Shown: positions 1-9,162, numbered from the stretch's first letter. The stretch is DNA of 64,000 bases from Rhodococcus maanshanensis NBRC 100610 (GCF_001894865.1 NZ_BCXA01000031.1:1-64000); one strand, 5' to 3'. Numbers and translations are program-made. Notes: a model not told the origin generated them from the letters alone.

Positions 1-2270
1 GGCTGCCCGCGCTTATCGCGGGCATCGTGACCTGGCTGGTGCTCAGCCGTGAGGTGGTGCCCCGCCTCGGCGCGGCGGCGCGTGCCAACCGGTTGGCCCT
101 GTGGACCGGCGGGCTGGTCTTCCTCGCCGTCTGGCTCCCGTACAACAACGGGCTGCGCCCCGAACCGGTTGTCGCGGCGGGCGTGCTGCTGACCTGGTGC
201 TCGGTCGAGCGCGCCATCGCCACCCGACGGCTGCTCCCCGCCGCGGTCGCGATCCTGGTCGCCGCCATGACCCTCTCGGTCGGACCGTCCGGGATCATCT
301 GCTTCGCCACGCTGATCGCGGGCCTGCGCCCCATCGCCCAGATCGTCGTCGCCCGCGCGAAGACGGTCGGCTACCTCGCGCTGTTGCTGCCCCTCGTCGC
401 GTCGGGCACCGCGATCCTGGCGGTGATCTTCGCGGGCCAGACACTGGCGGCGGTCTTCGAGATGCAGCGCGTGCACGAGGTCGCGGGGCCGAACATGAAG
501 TGGTTCGACGAGTACCTGCGTTACCAGTGGTTGCTGAACATCTCGCCGGACGGATCGCTGGCCCGGCGGTTCGGCATCTTCCTCATGATCCTCGGGGTGG
601 CAGTGAGCATCCTGGCGATGCTCCGCAAGGGCGGCCGCATCCCCGGTATCGCGGCAGGACCGGCGCGACGGATCCTCGGGATCACCCTCGGCGCCATGGT
701 GTTGATGATGTTCACGCCGACGAAATGGACGCACCACCTCGGGATCTACGCCGGACTGGCCGGGGCGGTGGCCGTGCTGACCACGGTCGCCGTGAGCGTC
801 CACGTGCTGCGGTCGCCCCGCAACCGTGCGTTGTTCGCAGCGGCGGTCCTGTTCGTGCTCACCATGTCGTTCACCGGCAGCAACGGCTGGTGGTACGTCT
901 CGAGCTACAGCGTGCCGTGGTGGGACAAGCCGGTCTCGATCGGCGGACTCGGCGCGGGCACCGTTCTGCTCGGCGCCACGATGGCGATGCTGCTCGTCGC
1001 GGTCTGGTACCACGTGCGAGAGCCGCACTCCGGCAACGGTTCGCGGGAGGGCGGCCGACTCTGGGCCATGCCCCCGCTCACCGTCGCCGCCGCCGCGATG
1101 GTGCTCTTCGAGGTTCTCTCGCTCGCCAAGGGCGCCGTGGCGCAGTACCCGGCGTACTCCGTCGGCCGTGCGAACTTCAACGCGCTCGGCGGCCAGGTCT
1201 GTGGTCTCGCCAACGACGTGCTGGTCGAGACCGACCCGAATGCCTCCATGCTGCAACCGCTCTCGGGTAGCCCCGCGACCGCACTGGCCGGGCCGGGCAC
1301 TGTCGGCTTCGAGCCGAACGGTGTCGCCGCCGACCTGAGTGCAGACAAGGAATCGGCCTCGGTCACGGCGAACTCGGTCGACTCGAACACCGACCAGGCG
1401 AAGACGGGCAACGCGGCGGGAACGGCAGGCGGGGCCGGGCGGGTCGGCATCAACGGCAGCGCGGTTGCCCTCCCGTACGGCCTCGACCCGGCGACCACGC
1501 CGGTGCTCGGCAGCCATCAGGCCGGCGACACCCCCGCCCTGACGACCGGCTGGTACCGGCTCCCGCCCGCGGGTTCCGACGGTTCGAGGGGCGACCTCAT
1601 CTCCATCGCCGCGGCAGGCCGGATCCGATCCGTCGACGCCGACGGAATCGTCACGGAGGGGCAGAACCTCGTGGTCGAGTACGGAACCGGGCAGGGCGAC
1701 GGCACGGCGGTCGCCCTCGGCGCGGTGGCCCCGCTCGACCCGGGCCCCGCGCCGTCATGGCGGAACCTCCGGGTCCCGCTCGACGCGTTGCCTGCCGAGG
1801 CCGACGTGGTCCGGATCGTCGCGTCCGACAACGACCGGGATCCGGAGCAGTGGCTCGCGGTGACCCCGCCGCGGGTGCCCCTGACCCAGACGCTCAACTC
1901 GGTGGTGGGGTCGCAGACGCCCGTCCTGGTCGACTGGTCCGTCGGACTCGCGTTCCCGTGTCAGCGTCCGTTCGACCATCACGACGGTGTGGCCGAGATC
2001 CCCGAATACCGCATCCTCCCGGACCGGGTCGGCGCCATGACGACGAACCTGTGGCAGGACCACTTCGGCGGCGGGCCGCTCGGCTGGACCCAGATGCTGC
2101 TGACGGCCAGGACCATCCCGTCCTACCTGGATCAGGACTGGGGCCGGGACTGGGGCGAGATCGAGCAGTTCACGCCGCTGGACCCGACCGCCGATCCCGC
2201 GACCCTCGACGTCACCACCACGCCGCGATCCGGGCTGTGGACCCCGGGGCCGATCAACACCACGTTCTGA
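1..2270 (+). CDS. Arabinofuranosyltransferase, EmbA/B/C family (5' truncated by window edge)
   Basis: This is the C-terminal ~755 residues of an Emb arabinosyltransferase (full family length about 1,050-1,100), an integral membrane GT-C enzyme that adds arabinose from decaprenyl-phosphoryl-arabinose to cell-wall arabinogalactan or lipoarabinomannan. The frame is open from position 3 with no stop, so the real start lies outside. Hydrophobic segments alternate through the first ~370 visible residues. The remainder is a polar periplasmic domain, with GWYRLP in its middle and a tail containing DWGRDWGEIEQF, both typical of the family's carbohydrate-binding C-terminus. The gene converges on the next one, with a short hairpin between them. 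Which paralogue (EmbA, B or C) it is cannot be settled from this fragment. Confidence 0.9.
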   Translation, partial: LPALIAGIVTWLVLSREVVPRLGAAARANRLALWTGGLVFLAVWLPYNNGLRPEPVVAAGVLLTWCSVERAIATRRLLPAAVAILVAAMTLSVGPSGIICFATLIAGLRPIAQIVVARAKTVGYLALLLPLVASGTAILAVIFAGQTLAAVFEMQRVHEVAGPNMKWFDEYLRYQWLLNISPDGSLARRFGIFLMILGVAVSILAMLRKGGRIPGIAAGPARRILGITLGAMVLMMFTPTKWTHHLGIYAGLAGAVAVLTTVAVSVHVLRSPRNRALFAAAVLFVLTMSFTGSNGWWYVSSYSVPWWDKPVSIGGLGAGTVLLGATMAMLLVAVWYHVREPHSGNGSREGGRLWAMPPLTVAAAAMVLFEVLSLAKGAVAQYPAYSVGRANFNALGGQVCGLANDVLVETDPNASMLQPLSGSPATALAGPGTVGFEPNGVAADLSADKESASVTANSVDSNTDQAKTGNAAGTAGGAGRVGINGSAVALPYGLDPATTPVLGSHQAGDTPALTTGWYRLPPAGSDGSRGDLISIAAAGRIRSVDADGIVTEGQNLVVEYGTGQGDGTAVALGAVAPLDPGPAPSWRNLRVPLDALPAEADVVRIVASDNDRDPEQWLAVTPPRVPLTQTLNSVVGSQTPVLVDWSVGLAFPCQRPFDHHDGVAEIPEYRILPDRVGAMTTNLWQDHFGGGPLGWTQMLLTARTIPSYLDQDWGRDWGEIEQFTPLDPTADPATLDVTTTPRSGLWTPGPINTTF

Positions 2271-2275
2271 CGCGG

Positions 2276-2293
2276 GACCGCCTGCCGGCGGTC
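2276..2293. terminator. Short hairpin between convergent genes
   Basis: A perfect 7-bp inverted repeat, GACCGCC and GGCGGTC with a 4-base loop, sits 5 bases after the emb stop and touches the stop codon of the convergent ligase gene. There is no T-run. It may act as a bidirectional terminator, but a stem this short arises easily in GC-rich DNA. Confidence 0.35.
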
Positions 2294-3413
2294 ACGTCGC
2301 CGGTTGGGGCCCGCAGCTCAGGAGTGTTCGTTCCGTCGCGGATCGGACGACCTCCTCGACGCTGTGGCTCGAGGCCAGCCTCCGGCGCTGCCAGACCGCG
2401 CCGTTGCCGTGCGCGAGTTGGTGTTTGAGCGCGGACTCGACCCACGGGAACTCGCCGAGCTCGTCCAGCGCATCGTGCACGTGGTCGAGCAGCAGTTCCA
2501 GCTGGCGTGCATAGGGGACGGGGCTGGAGGTGCGCGGGTCGAGGCCCTCCCCGGTCAGGCCGTCCCTCGCGGCGATCCAATTGGCCACGCGCAGCGTCTC
2601 GAGTCCGACATCGGGCGGCATGTCGCCGCGTTCGACCGATCGCGTCGCCGTCATCACCAGGGCGCGAACCAACGTTGCCAGCAGGACGGTCTGGTCGACT
2701 GTCGGCATCACGTCACCGACCCGCACCTCGACGGTGGGCAGGTGGGATGAGGGACGGATGTCCCAGTAGATCATTCGCTCGTCCAGCAGGCTGCCGCTGT
2801 CGACCAGCATCGCGACGAACGAGTCGTAGCGCTCTGCCGAGGCGAAGAGGGGCGGCGGCCCCGAGACCGGCCACCGCGACCAGAGGATCGTGCGCCAGCT
2901 CGAGTAGCCGCTGTCGGCTCCCCGATGCAGGGGTGAGTTGGCGCTGAGGGCCAGCAGTGCGGGCAGCCAGGACCGGACGTGGTTGCAGACCTGGACGCCG
3001 GTCTCGCGGTCGTGGACGTCCACGTGGACGTGGCATCCGCAGATGCCCTGCTCGAGCGCGAGCGTCCCGAAGCGGCGCGCCATCCGCCGATAGCGCTCTG
3101 AATCGCTCACCGGCATGCGGGACGGTCCGAGGGGTGGGGTCCCGGCCGCGAGCAACCTGCTCCCGTTGCGGGCCGCGGCGTCGGCGGCGGTCGCGCGCAT
3201 CGCGAGCAGGTGCCTGCGCAGCCCCTGACTGTCCCAGCACACCGGCGAGTTCGTCTCGACCTGACACTGCGAGAGCTCGAGCTGGAGGGGGACCCCGAGT
3301 TCCGTCGCCGTCGACACGACCTCCGCGTTACGCATCTGCGGTTGTCCCGTTGCTGGATCCACCAGCAGGAACTCCTCTTCGACCCCCACCGACGGATACA
3401 CAGGAAAATTCAT
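2292..3413 (-). CDS. Carboxylate-amine ligase / glutamate-cysteine ligase type 2 (YbdK-like)
   Basis: A 373-residue member of the GCS2 (PF04107) family, ATP-dependent ligases that join an amine to a gamma-carboxylate. Family marks are the N-terminal GVEEEFLLVD, a central CGCHVHVDV metal/substrate segment and a later TVEVRVGDVMPT. I chose the ATG at 3413 because MNFPVYPSVGVEEEF directly precedes the family's conserved start; an in-frame ATG at 3440 would add nine residues and neither has a strong ribosome site. The substrate is unknown: YbdK-type proteins show weak glutamate-cysteine ligase activity, and mycothiol-using bacteria do not need glutathione. A role in ergothioneine synthesis (EgtA) is possible, but no egt gene is adjacent. 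Confidence 0.85.
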   Translation of the reverse strand: MNFPVYPSVGVEEEFLLVDPATGQPQMRNAEVVSTATELGVPLQLELSQCQVETNSPVCWDSQGLRRHLLAMRATAADAAARNGSRLLAAGTPPLGPSRMPVSDSERYRRMARRFGTLALEQGICGCHVHVDVHDRETGVQVCNHVRSWLPALLALSANSPLHRGADSGYSSWRTILWSRWPVSGPPPLFASAERYDSFVAMLVDSGSLLDERMIYWDIRPSSHLPTVEVRVGDVMPTVDQTVLLATLVRALVMTATRSVERGDMPPDVGLETLRVANWIAARDGLTGEGLDPRTSSPVPYARQLELLLDHVHDALDELGEFPWVESALKHQLAHGNGAVWQRRRLASSHSVEEVVRSATERTLLSCGPQPAT

Positions 3414-3532
3414 GCCGGACTCACGCTGATCGGACCCCATCTCAGATCCATGAGCGACGAACGCCCGAGGCGATCGCCCGATATGTCCAATTCAAACATG
3501 TGGGGTCAGGCGGTGGAAGTGGCCGACGCGGG

Positions 3533-4042
3533 TCAGTCGCGCCGATAGCGCAACGGAAGCACGATCCAGAAGTAGCCGAAGGCGAACGCGGCGCAGCCGC
3601 CTGCGATCGCGCCGACGATGGGGTCGACCACCGTTCCGACGATCAGCATGACCACTCCGGTCAGCGTCAGTCCGAGCAGGACCAGGCCCCACAGTTCGAG
3701 TCGGTGCGCGGACGCGACGAGGGTGCCCAGCTTTCGCCGCCGGAAGAGGATCCGATGCATACCAACCGGGGCGATCAGGAGCACGGTGGCCGCGATCGAG
3801 AGGAGCACCGTCGCCAGGTACACGCATTGTTCGTAGGTGGACAGCTCGCCGAATCGCTCCTGGAACGGGAGGATCAGCAGAAATCCGGTCAGCAACTGAA
3901 CGCCGGTCTGCACGACACGGAGTTCCTGGAGGATGCTCGCCCAGTTACGGTCGAGCCGCTCCGTCTCCGTCTCGTGGCGTGCTTCTCTGTTCCACTCCGC
4001 GTCCCGTTCCGGGTGGTCGGCCGCGTCGTGGCCCATCGTCAT
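3533..4042 (-). CDS. DUF6328-type four-helix membrane protein
   Basis: 169 residues with a charged N-terminus of about 45 residues (many E, R and D), then four hydrophobic segments at roughly 50-62, 72-94, 112-132 and 142-162, ending in a basic LRYRRD. The motif LQELRVVQTGVQLLTGFLL before the first helix is the recognisable signature of DUF6328 family proteins, small actinobacterial membrane proteins of unknown function. It stands alone on the minus strand between the GCS2 ligase and a Cys-rich small gene that ends just 9 bases upstream of its start, so the two may be co-transcribed. No function can be assigned. Confidence 0.75.
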   Translation of the reverse strand: MTMGHDAADHPERDAEWNREARHETETERLDRNWASILQELRVVQTGVQLLTGFLLILPFQERFGELSTYEQCVYLATVLLSIAATVLLIAPVGMHRILFRRRKLGTLVASAHRLELWGLVLLGLTLTGVVMLIVGTVVDPIVGAIAGGCAAFAFGYFWIVLPLRYRRD

Positions 4043-4051
4043 TCTCGAAGC

Positions 4052-4252
4052 CTACGACGCCCGAGATCGCTGGGAGGCGTCCTCCGCGCAGCGGCAGCCG
4101 AGCGGGACGTCGGCGCAGTCCAGGACCAACGGATGCCGCATCAGGGCCAGGTCGGCGCAGTGCTCCTCGGTGCACTCGGCCGGGTCGGTGCGGTGCACGA
4201 TCAGGGTTCCGTGGCAGTGGTCGAGCGAGTCGGCACACGCGGCGCAGGCCAT
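4052..4252 (-). CDS. Small cysteine/histidine-rich protein (66 aa), possible metal binder
   Basis: A 66-residue protein with eight cysteines (residues 3, 6, 13, 27, 32, 46, 53, 55) and five histidines, beginning MACAACADSLDHCHG. The ATG at 4252 has a strong GGAGGT ribosome site eight bases upstream, which is why I take this short frame as real rather than the longer upstream extension. CxxC and CxC pairs suggest bound zinc or iron. I recall similar short proteins in other mycolic-acid bacteria but know of no function. It lies directly upstream of, and in line with, the DUF6328 membrane gene, and is divergent from chaB. It may be redox-sensitive or a metal chaperone; this is inference. Confidence 0.7.
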   Translation of the reverse strand: MACAACADSLDHCHGTLIVHRTDPAECTEEHCADLALMRHPLVLDCADVPLGCRCAEDASQRSRAS

Positions 4253-4443
4253 GGGTGGTACCTCCGGGTCGGGGCGATCGGAATCCTGCCTCTGTTGGTA
4301 CCACCTGTCGCCGACAGCGCGGGGATTCCCCTGGCGTGTCAGTCGACCGGAGAAATCGGGCCTGCCGCTTTCGCGGAGCCGCCGATGGGGCGGACAATCG
4401 AGGGACAAGAAATGAGGCCTCGACCACCGAAGGAGGGGCAGCG

Positions 4444-4632
4444 GTGAACCGGACCGAGCTCCCACAGACAGTGCGGCGATCGTCCAAGGAGGCGCAGGCG
4501 GCCTTCGCGGCGGCACGCGACACGGCGATCAAACGGTACGGGGAGGGCGAGGACGCCGAGCGTGCGGCGTACGGCGAGCTCAAACACCATTTCGAGTTGG
4601 AGGTCGATCACTGGGTGCCCAAACAGGGTTGA
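4444..4632 (+). CDS. ChaB family small protein
   Basis: A 62-residue protein matching the ChaB domain (PF06150): an LPQTVRRSSKEAQAAF start, a central AIKRYGEGEDAERAAYGELKH core and an aromatic VDHWVPKQG tail. ChaB was first linked to the ChaA cation antiporter of E. coli, but its biochemical role is unclear. I chose the GTG at 4444 because AGGAGG lies just ahead (4431-4436); the longer frame upstream has no coding character. The gene is followed 18 bases later by a perfect 11-bp hairpin, so it is probably transcribed alone. Confidence 0.8.
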   Translation: MNRTELPQTVRRSSKEAQAAFAAARDTAIKRYGEGEDAERAAYGELKHHFELEVDHWVPKQG

Positions 4633-4650
4633 CCTCGGCGCTACCGGGTC

Positions 4651-4675
4651 CGCGTCGCGGTGAGACCGCGACGCG
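4651..4675. terminator. Perfect 11-bp stem-loop downstream of chaB
   Basis: CGCGTCGCGGT (4651-4661) and ACCGCGACGCG (4665-4675) form a perfect 11-bp stem with a 3-base GAG loop, 18 bases after the chaB stop. There is no U-tract, as is common for actinobacterial terminators. It sits at the start of a short tandem duplication that runs to the map gene. Confidence 0.5.
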
Positions 4676-4708
4676 GTGCGTCTGATCCTGTGCCGACGCG
4701 GTGCGTCT
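4669..4708. repeat. Tandem 15-bp direct repeat, 25-bp period, upstream of map
   Basis: CGACGCGGTGCGTCT occurs at 4669-4683 and again, identical, at 4694-4708, 13 bases before the map ATG. The right arm of the preceding hairpin forms part of the first copy. It could be a repeated operator or a local slippage duplication. Confidence 0.6.
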
Positions 4709-4720
4709 ACCCTTGTCCGT

Positions 4721-5578
4721 ATGTCAGTTCGCACCCAGCTCAGCCCCGGAACCGTCTCCGCGACGCTCGCCGTCCCCGCCAACATCGAGCGGCCGGAATA
4801 TGCGTGGAAGCCGACCGTCAACGAGGGCAACGAGCCGTGGGTGCAGACGCCGGAGACCATCGAGGCCATGCGGGTGGCGAGCAAGATCGCCGCGCAGGCC
4901 CTGCAGGAAGCGGGCAAGGCGGTCGCGCCAGGCGTGACGACCGACGAGCTCGACCGCATCGCGCACGAGTACATGATCGACCACGGTGCCTATCCGTCCA
5001 CGCTGGGCTACAAGGACTTCCCCAAGTCCTGCTGCACCTCGCTGAACGAGGTCATCTGCCACGGCATCCCCGACTCGACGGTCATCCAGGACGGCGACAT
5101 CGTCAACATCGACGTCACCGCATACATCGGCGGGGTGCACGGCGACACCAACGCCACCTTCCTGGCCGGTGACGTGTCCGAGGAGAACCGCCTGCTCGTC
5201 GAGCGCACCCGCGAGGCGACGATGCGTGCCATCAAGGCGGTCAAGCCCGGCCGCGAGCTCAACGTCATCGGCCGGGTCATCGAGGCCTACGCCAACCGCT
5301 TCGGCTACGGCGTGGTGCGCGACTTCACCGGCCACGGCATCGGCGAGACCTTCCACAACGGGTTGGTCATCCTGCACTACGACCAGCCGAACGTGGACAC
5401 GATCATCGAACCGGGCATGGTGTTCACCATCGAACCGATGATCAACCTGGGCACCGTCGACTACGACATCTGGGACGACGGCTGGACCGTCGTGACCAAG
5501 GACCGCAAGTGGACGGCCCAGTTCGAGCACACCATCGTCGTCACCGACACGGGCGCGGAAATCCTCACGCTGCCGTGA
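4721..5578 (+). CDS. map: Type I methionine aminopeptidase
   Basis: 285 residues, the same length I recall for Mtb MapB (Rv2861c). It removes the initiator methionine from nascent cytoplasmic proteins using a two-metal centre. The five ligands can be placed: two Asp in [19 protein letters not shown], His in [13 protein letters not shown], Glu in [10 protein letters not shown] and Glu in QFEHTIVV. The ~40-residue N-terminal extension with ERPEYAWKP is the Pro-rich tail typical of actinobacterial type Ic enzymes. I chose ATG 4721 ([10 protein letters not shown]) over an in-frame codon at 4676 because it gives the family length. Its TGA overlaps the GTG of cobQ, so the two genes are translationally coupled. 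Confidence 0.95.
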   Translation: MSVRTQLSPGTVSATLAVPANIERPEYAWKPTVNEGNEPWVQTPETIEAMRVASKIAAQALQEAGKAVAPGVTTDELDRIAHEYMIDHGAYPSTLGYKDFPKSCCTSLNEVICHGIPDSTVIQDGDIVNIDVTAYIGGVHGDTNATFLAGDVSEENRLLVERTREATMRAIKAVKPGRELNVIGRVIEAYANRFGYGVVRDFTGHGIGETFHNGLVILHYDQPNVDTIIEPGMVFTIEPMINLGTVDYDIWDDGWTVVTKDRKWTAQFEHTIVVTDTGAEILTLP

Positions 5579-7110
5579 AGGGTGCGCTGCTCGTCGCCGG
5601 AACGACCTCCGACGCGGGCAAGAGCGTGCTGGTGGCCGGGCTGTGCCGGATGCTGGCCCGGCGCGGGGTGTCGGTTGCGCCGTTCAAGGCGCAGAACATG
5701 TCCAACAACTCGGTGGTCACCCTCGACGGCGGCGAGATCGGGCGGGCGCAGGCGCTGCAGGCGCGGGCCTGCGGGCTCGAGCCGAGCGTGCGCTTCAACC
5801 CGGTGCTCCTCAAGCCGGGCAGCGACCGCACCTCCCAGCTGGTGGTCCGCGGCCGGGCGGTGACGAACGTGGGGGCCCGCGACTACATCGAGCACCGGGA
5901 GTGGCTCAGGGGCGTCGTCGGCGACGAATTGGCCTCGCTGCGAGCGGAATTCGACGTGGTGATCTGCGAGGGCGCCGGCTCGCCCGCCGAGATCAACCTG
6001 CGCGCGACGGACCTCGCGAACATGGGGCTGGCCCGGGCGGCGTCGCTTCCGGTGATCGTCGTCGGGGACATCGACCGCGGGGGCGTGCTGGCACACCTGT
6101 TCGGCACCCTCGCCGTGCTCTCGCCCGAGGACCAGGCGCTGATCGCCGGGTTCGTGGTCAACAAGTTCCGTGGCGACGTGGGGCTGCTGGAGCCGGGTCT
6201 GGTCCAGCTGCGGGAGATGACCGGGCGGCCGACCCTCGGGGTGGTGCCGTTCGCCGAGGGACTGTGGATCGACGCCGAGGACTCGCTGTCCACGGTCGTG
6301 GACGCCCCGGTCGGCAGGCCTGCCGCGCCCGCGGGCCAGGGATGGCTGCGGGTGGCCGCGGTGCGACTGCCGCGGGTGTCCAACGCGACCGACGTGGAGG
6401 CGCTGGCCTGCGAACCGGGCGTCTCGGTGCACTGGGTCGGCGAGCCGTCGCGGTTGCAGGATGCCGACCTGGTGGTGATCCCCGGCAGCAAGTCCACCGT
6501 CTCGGACCTGGCCTGGCTGCGGTCGAGCGGGATCGCGGACGCGCTGCACGCGCGCGCCGAGGCCGGGCTGCCGATCCTCGGCATCTGCGGCGGATACCAG
6601 ATGCTCGGCCGCACCATCGTCGACGACGTCGAATCGGGCGCGGGGACGGTGCCCGGGTTGGGCCTGCTGGACATGGAGATCGAGTTCGCGCCCGAGAAGG
6701 TGCTGCGGCAGGTCGCCGGGACCGCCGACTCGGTTGCGGTGTCCGGCTACGAGATCCACCACGGCCGCGTCGTCCGCAACGCGGACCCGCCGCTGCTGCG
6801 CGGCGCGGACGGCGATCCGGAGGGCAGCGTCCGGGGGCAGGTGTTCGGCACCCACTGGCACGGTCTGCTCGAGTCGGACGAGTTCCGCCGCGGGTTCCTG
6901 ACCCGGGTCGCGGCCGTCACCGGGCGGCAGTTCACGGTCGCGCCCGACACCTCGGTGGCGGCGGAGCGGACCGCGCAGTTGGACCTGCTGGCCGACCTGG
7001 TGGAGCGGCACCTCGACGTGGACGCGATCGGGGAGCTCATCGATGGCGGTGCGCCGCGGGATCTTCCGGTGATCACCCATGGCCGCGCGGCGGTGGACCC
7101 GGCCCGCTGA
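5575..7110 (+). CDS. cobQ: Cobyric acid synthase (adenosylcobyric acid amidotransferase)
   Basis: 511 residues. It amidates four carboxylates of adenosylcobyrinic acid a,c-diamide using glutamine and ATP, a late cytoplasmic step of B12 synthesis. The N-terminal P-loop-like [18 protein letters not shown], the family-specific [12 protein letters not shown] segment and a class I glutamine amidotransferase domain with the nucleophile in [10 protein letters not shown] and a histidine near HWHGLLE are all visible. The GTG at 5575 overlaps the map stop (GTGA), giving a start right at the P-loop strand; the in-frame upstream extension is the map tail read in another frame. The gene lies 7 kb from the main B12 operon and is tied to map instead, so it may be expressed constitutively rather than by riboswitch. 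Confidence 0.95.
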   Translation: MKGALLVAGTTSDAGKSVLVAGLCRMLARRGVSVAPFKAQNMSNNSVVTLDGGEIGRAQALQARACGLEPSVRFNPVLLKPGSDRTSQLVVRGRAVTNVGARDYIEHREWLRGVVGDELASLRAEFDVVICEGAGSPAEINLRATDLANMGLARAASLPVIVVGDIDRGGVLAHLFGTLAVLSPEDQALIAGFVVNKFRGDVGLLEPGLVQLREMTGRPTLGVVPFAEGLWIDAEDSLSTVVDAPVGRPAAPAGQGWLRVAAVRLPRVSNATDVEALACEPGVSVHWVGEPSRLQDADLVVIPGSKSTVSDLAWLRSSGIADALHARAEAGLPILGICGGYQMLGRTIVDDVESGAGTVPGLGLLDMEIEFAPEKVLRQVAGTADSVAVSGYEIHHGRVVRNADPPLLRGADGDPEGSVRGQVFGTHWHGLLESDEFRRGFLTRVAAVTGRQFTVAPDTSVAAERTAQLDLLADLVERHLDVDAIGELIDGGAPRDLPVITHGRAAVDPAR

Positions 7111-7126
7111 CCGCCGGCTCAGTCCG

Positions 7127-7876
7127 TCACGGGGTCGCCCGACGCAGCGCCAGCCAGGCGATGGCCGTCGCGATCGCGGTCGCGGCCAGGGGCAGCGCCA
7201 CCAGGGGGAGTACCCGCGGTGAGTCGACGAACCAGTCGCCCACCGCGGACCACCACCCCGCCCAGGTGACCAGGATCGCGGCGAGACCACCGAGGCCGAA
7301 GACGCCGACGCCTGCGGCCAGCAGGCCGGTGGCCCGCCAGCGCTGATAGATCGCGCCCGCGGCCATGGCGACCGCCGTCGTCAGCAGCAGGGTCGAGAAG
7401 ATGGTCAGGAACTGCAGGAGCGGGTTGTCGGTGAGGTATCGGGCCAGCCCGAACATCCGCATCCACACGCCCCAGCCGTCGGTCGCGGCCTCCACGACCG
7501 AGAGCAGGTAGAGCGTCGCGGCGAACACCGCGGACTGGGCGAGCGCCAACAACGCTGTGGCGGAGAAGAACTCGCGGCGGGTCACGCTCATGCCGAGCGT
7601 GAAGGGGAAGGTCTGGGCCATCGCCTGCAGGTAGAACGCCAGCACGAACCCGAAGACCGAGAACACGCTGCCGGTGAAGCCCTCTTCCTGATCGTTGTCG
7701 ATCAGGAAGTAGATCGTGTAGCTGATCAGGAAGGAGGTGGCGAGGATGCCGACCGGCCAGGCGATCAGCAGCGGCCATGCCACGGTGTGCACTCGGAGCA
7801 CGGCGCCGATTCGGGAGCCGGACTCCGGCTGGGTTCTCGACGATGTCGTCGTCACGTCGACGGTCTGCGTGGTCAT
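7127..7876 (-). CDS. ABC transporter permease subunit (GntR/YtrA-type operon)
   Basis: 249 residues: about 35 polar N-terminal residues, then roughly six hydrophobic segments (for example WPLLIAWPVGILATSFLISY and the C-terminal VLPLVALPLAATAIATAIAWLAL). It is the third gene of a GntR-ATPase-permease operon; its ATG overlaps the ATPase stop (ATGA). ABC-2 type permeases of this size usually export or sense cell-envelope-active compounds such as peptide antibiotics in YtrA-type systems. The substrate here is unknown. Confidence 0.8.
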   Translation of the reverse strand: MTTQTVDVTTTSSRTQPESGSRIGAVLRVHTVAWPLLIAWPVGILATSFLISYTIYFLIDNDQEEGFTGSVFSVFGFVLAFYLQAMAQTFPFTLGMSVTRREFFSATALLALAQSAVFAATLYLLSVVEAATDGWGVWMRMFGLARYLTDNPLLQFLTIFSTLLLTTAVAMAAGAIYQRWRATGLLAAGVGVFGLGGLAAILVTWAGWWSAVGDWFVDSPRVLPLVALPLAATAIATAIAWLALRRATP

Positions 7877-8778
7877 GCGGTGATCTCCCTGGCTCCTGTG
7901 GTGGTCGCGATGACGAGGTCCTGCATCGACACCGGTTCGAGCTCGACGCCCGCAGCGCGCAGCCCGGCGCGTTCCGGCTCGGTCGCCGAGCGCTGGACCG
8001 TGGCGCGGACCTGCGAACCGAGCGATTCGCGATGCAGCACCCTTGCGCCTGCCGCGAAGGCGTCGACGGCCTCCGCCGGCCCGGTGGCGACCACGGCCCG
8101 GCTGCGCAGCTCGTCGGCATCGTCGTCGACGATGATCCGGCCGCGGTCGACGACGATGACGTGCTCGAGCAGATTGCTGACCTCGTCGATGAGGTGCGTG
8201 GACAGCACGATCGTGCGCGGGTGTTCGGCGTAGTCGGCGAGAAGTCGGTCGTAGAACAGGTGTCGGGCCACGGCGTCGAGGCCGAGGTACGGCTCATCGA
8301 ACAGGGTGAGCGGGGCCCGCGCGGCGAGCCCGATGATCACGCCGAGCGTGGATTTCATCCCCCTGGACAGCTTCTTGACCTTGCGGCCGAGGGGGAGTTG
8401 GAAGTCGTCGAGCAGTCGGTCGGCGAAGTCGCGGTCCCAGCAGGGCATCAGGTGCCCGGCGGCGGTGAGCACGTGCTTGACCCGGAGGTCGTCCACGTAC
8501 GTCTGACTCTCCTTGATGAAGCAGATGTTCCTCAGGACGCGCGCGTTCTCGAACGGCGTGTCCCCGAGAACCGTTACGTCGCCGGACGTCTGGGTGTCCT
8601 GCCCGGTCAGTATCTGCATCAGGGTGGTCTTGCCCGCGCCGTTTCGGCCCAGCAGGCCGTAGATCTTGTCGGGTTCGATGGTGAGGGAGATGTCGTCGAG
8701 CGCGGTGACGTCGCCGAAACGCTTGCTCATGCCGCGAACCGACACGATCGGTTCCGGATCGAGGGCGGTCACGGTCAT
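7873..8778 (-). CDS. ABC transporter ATP-binding protein
   Basis: 301 residues. The nucleotide-binding domain fills the first ~215: Walker A GLLGRNGAGKTTLMQ (near 39), signature LSRGMKSTLGV (near 140; SRG replaces the usual SGG), Walker B APLTLFDEPYLGLD and a switch histidine in VLSTHLIDEV. The last ~85 residues form an accessory domain seen in ABC-2 exporter ATPases. A strong GGGAGGAAAT ribosome site precedes the ATG, which overlaps the GntR stop; the permease ATG overlaps its own stop. It should power the permease encoded next, and both should be induced when the GntR repressor is released. Confidence 0.9.
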   Translation of the reverse strand: MTVTALDPEPIVSVRGMSKRFGDVTALDDISLTIEPDKIYGLLGRNGAGKTTLMQILTGQDTQTSGDVTVLGDTPFENARVLRNICFIKESQTYVDDLRVKHVLTAAGHLMPCWDRDFADRLLDDFQLPLGRKVKKLSRGMKSTLGVIIGLAARAPLTLFDEPYLGLDAVARHLFYDRLLADYAEHPRTIVLSTHLIDEVSNLLEHVIVVDRGRIIVDDDADELRSRAVVATGPAEAVDAFAAGARVLHRESLGSQVRATVQRSATEPERAGLRAAGVELEPVSMQDLVIATTTGAREITA

Positions 8779-9155
8779 CTGATTTCCTCCCGGTTGTCGA
8801 GCATGGACTTGAGTTCGGTGATCGACATGCCGAGCTTGTCGGCCTCCGCGATGAGCGGGTCGATGTACTGGCGCACGAAGTGCTCGCGGCGCCGGAATCG
8901 CAGCGCGTCCCGCGCGCCGATCGTGACGAACATCCCGATCCCTCGCTTCTTGTAGAGAATCCCCTCGGCCACGAGCTGTCCGAGCCCCTTCGCCGCGGTG
9001 GCGGGGTTGATCCGGTGGAATGCGGCGAGCTCATTGGTGGAGGGAACCTGTCCGTCCTCCGGCAGGGATCCGTCGATGATGGAGTTCTCCACGAGCTCGG
9101 CGATCTGCTGAAAAAGCGGCCTACCGTCGTCGTTCACCGGAACCGCCGCCCGCAA
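8775..9155 (-). CDS. GntR-family transcriptional regulator, YtrA subfamily
   Basis: 126 residues, the short form typical of YtrA regulators: winged helix at ~10-80 (PLFQQIAELVENSI, then the recognition helix STNELAAFHRINPATAAKGL) and a brief C-terminal dimerisation tail. It heads the GntR-ATPase-permease operon and overlaps the ATPase gene by four bases, the usual architecture for autorepressed ABC exporters. A perfect 10-bp inverted repeat ends about 8 bases upstream of the start, an ideal autoregulatory operator. The start is uncertain: TTG at 9155 is the longest choice, GTG at 9137 the alternative, and neither has a clear ribosome site. Confidence 0.88.
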   Translation of the reverse strand: MRAAVPVNDDGRPLFQQIAELVENSIIDGSLPEDGQVPSTNELAAFHRINPATAAKGLGQLVAEGILYKKRGIGMFVTIGARDALRFRRREHFVRQYIDPLIAEADKLGMSITELKSMLDNREEIR

Positions 9156-9162
9156 GGCTCAC

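Noticed and set aside
5461-7290. 609-residue minus-strand open frame opposite map and cobQ
   Set aside because: It is the antisense of two clear genes, has GC-shadow composition (many Arg, His, Gly, Pro) and no family features.
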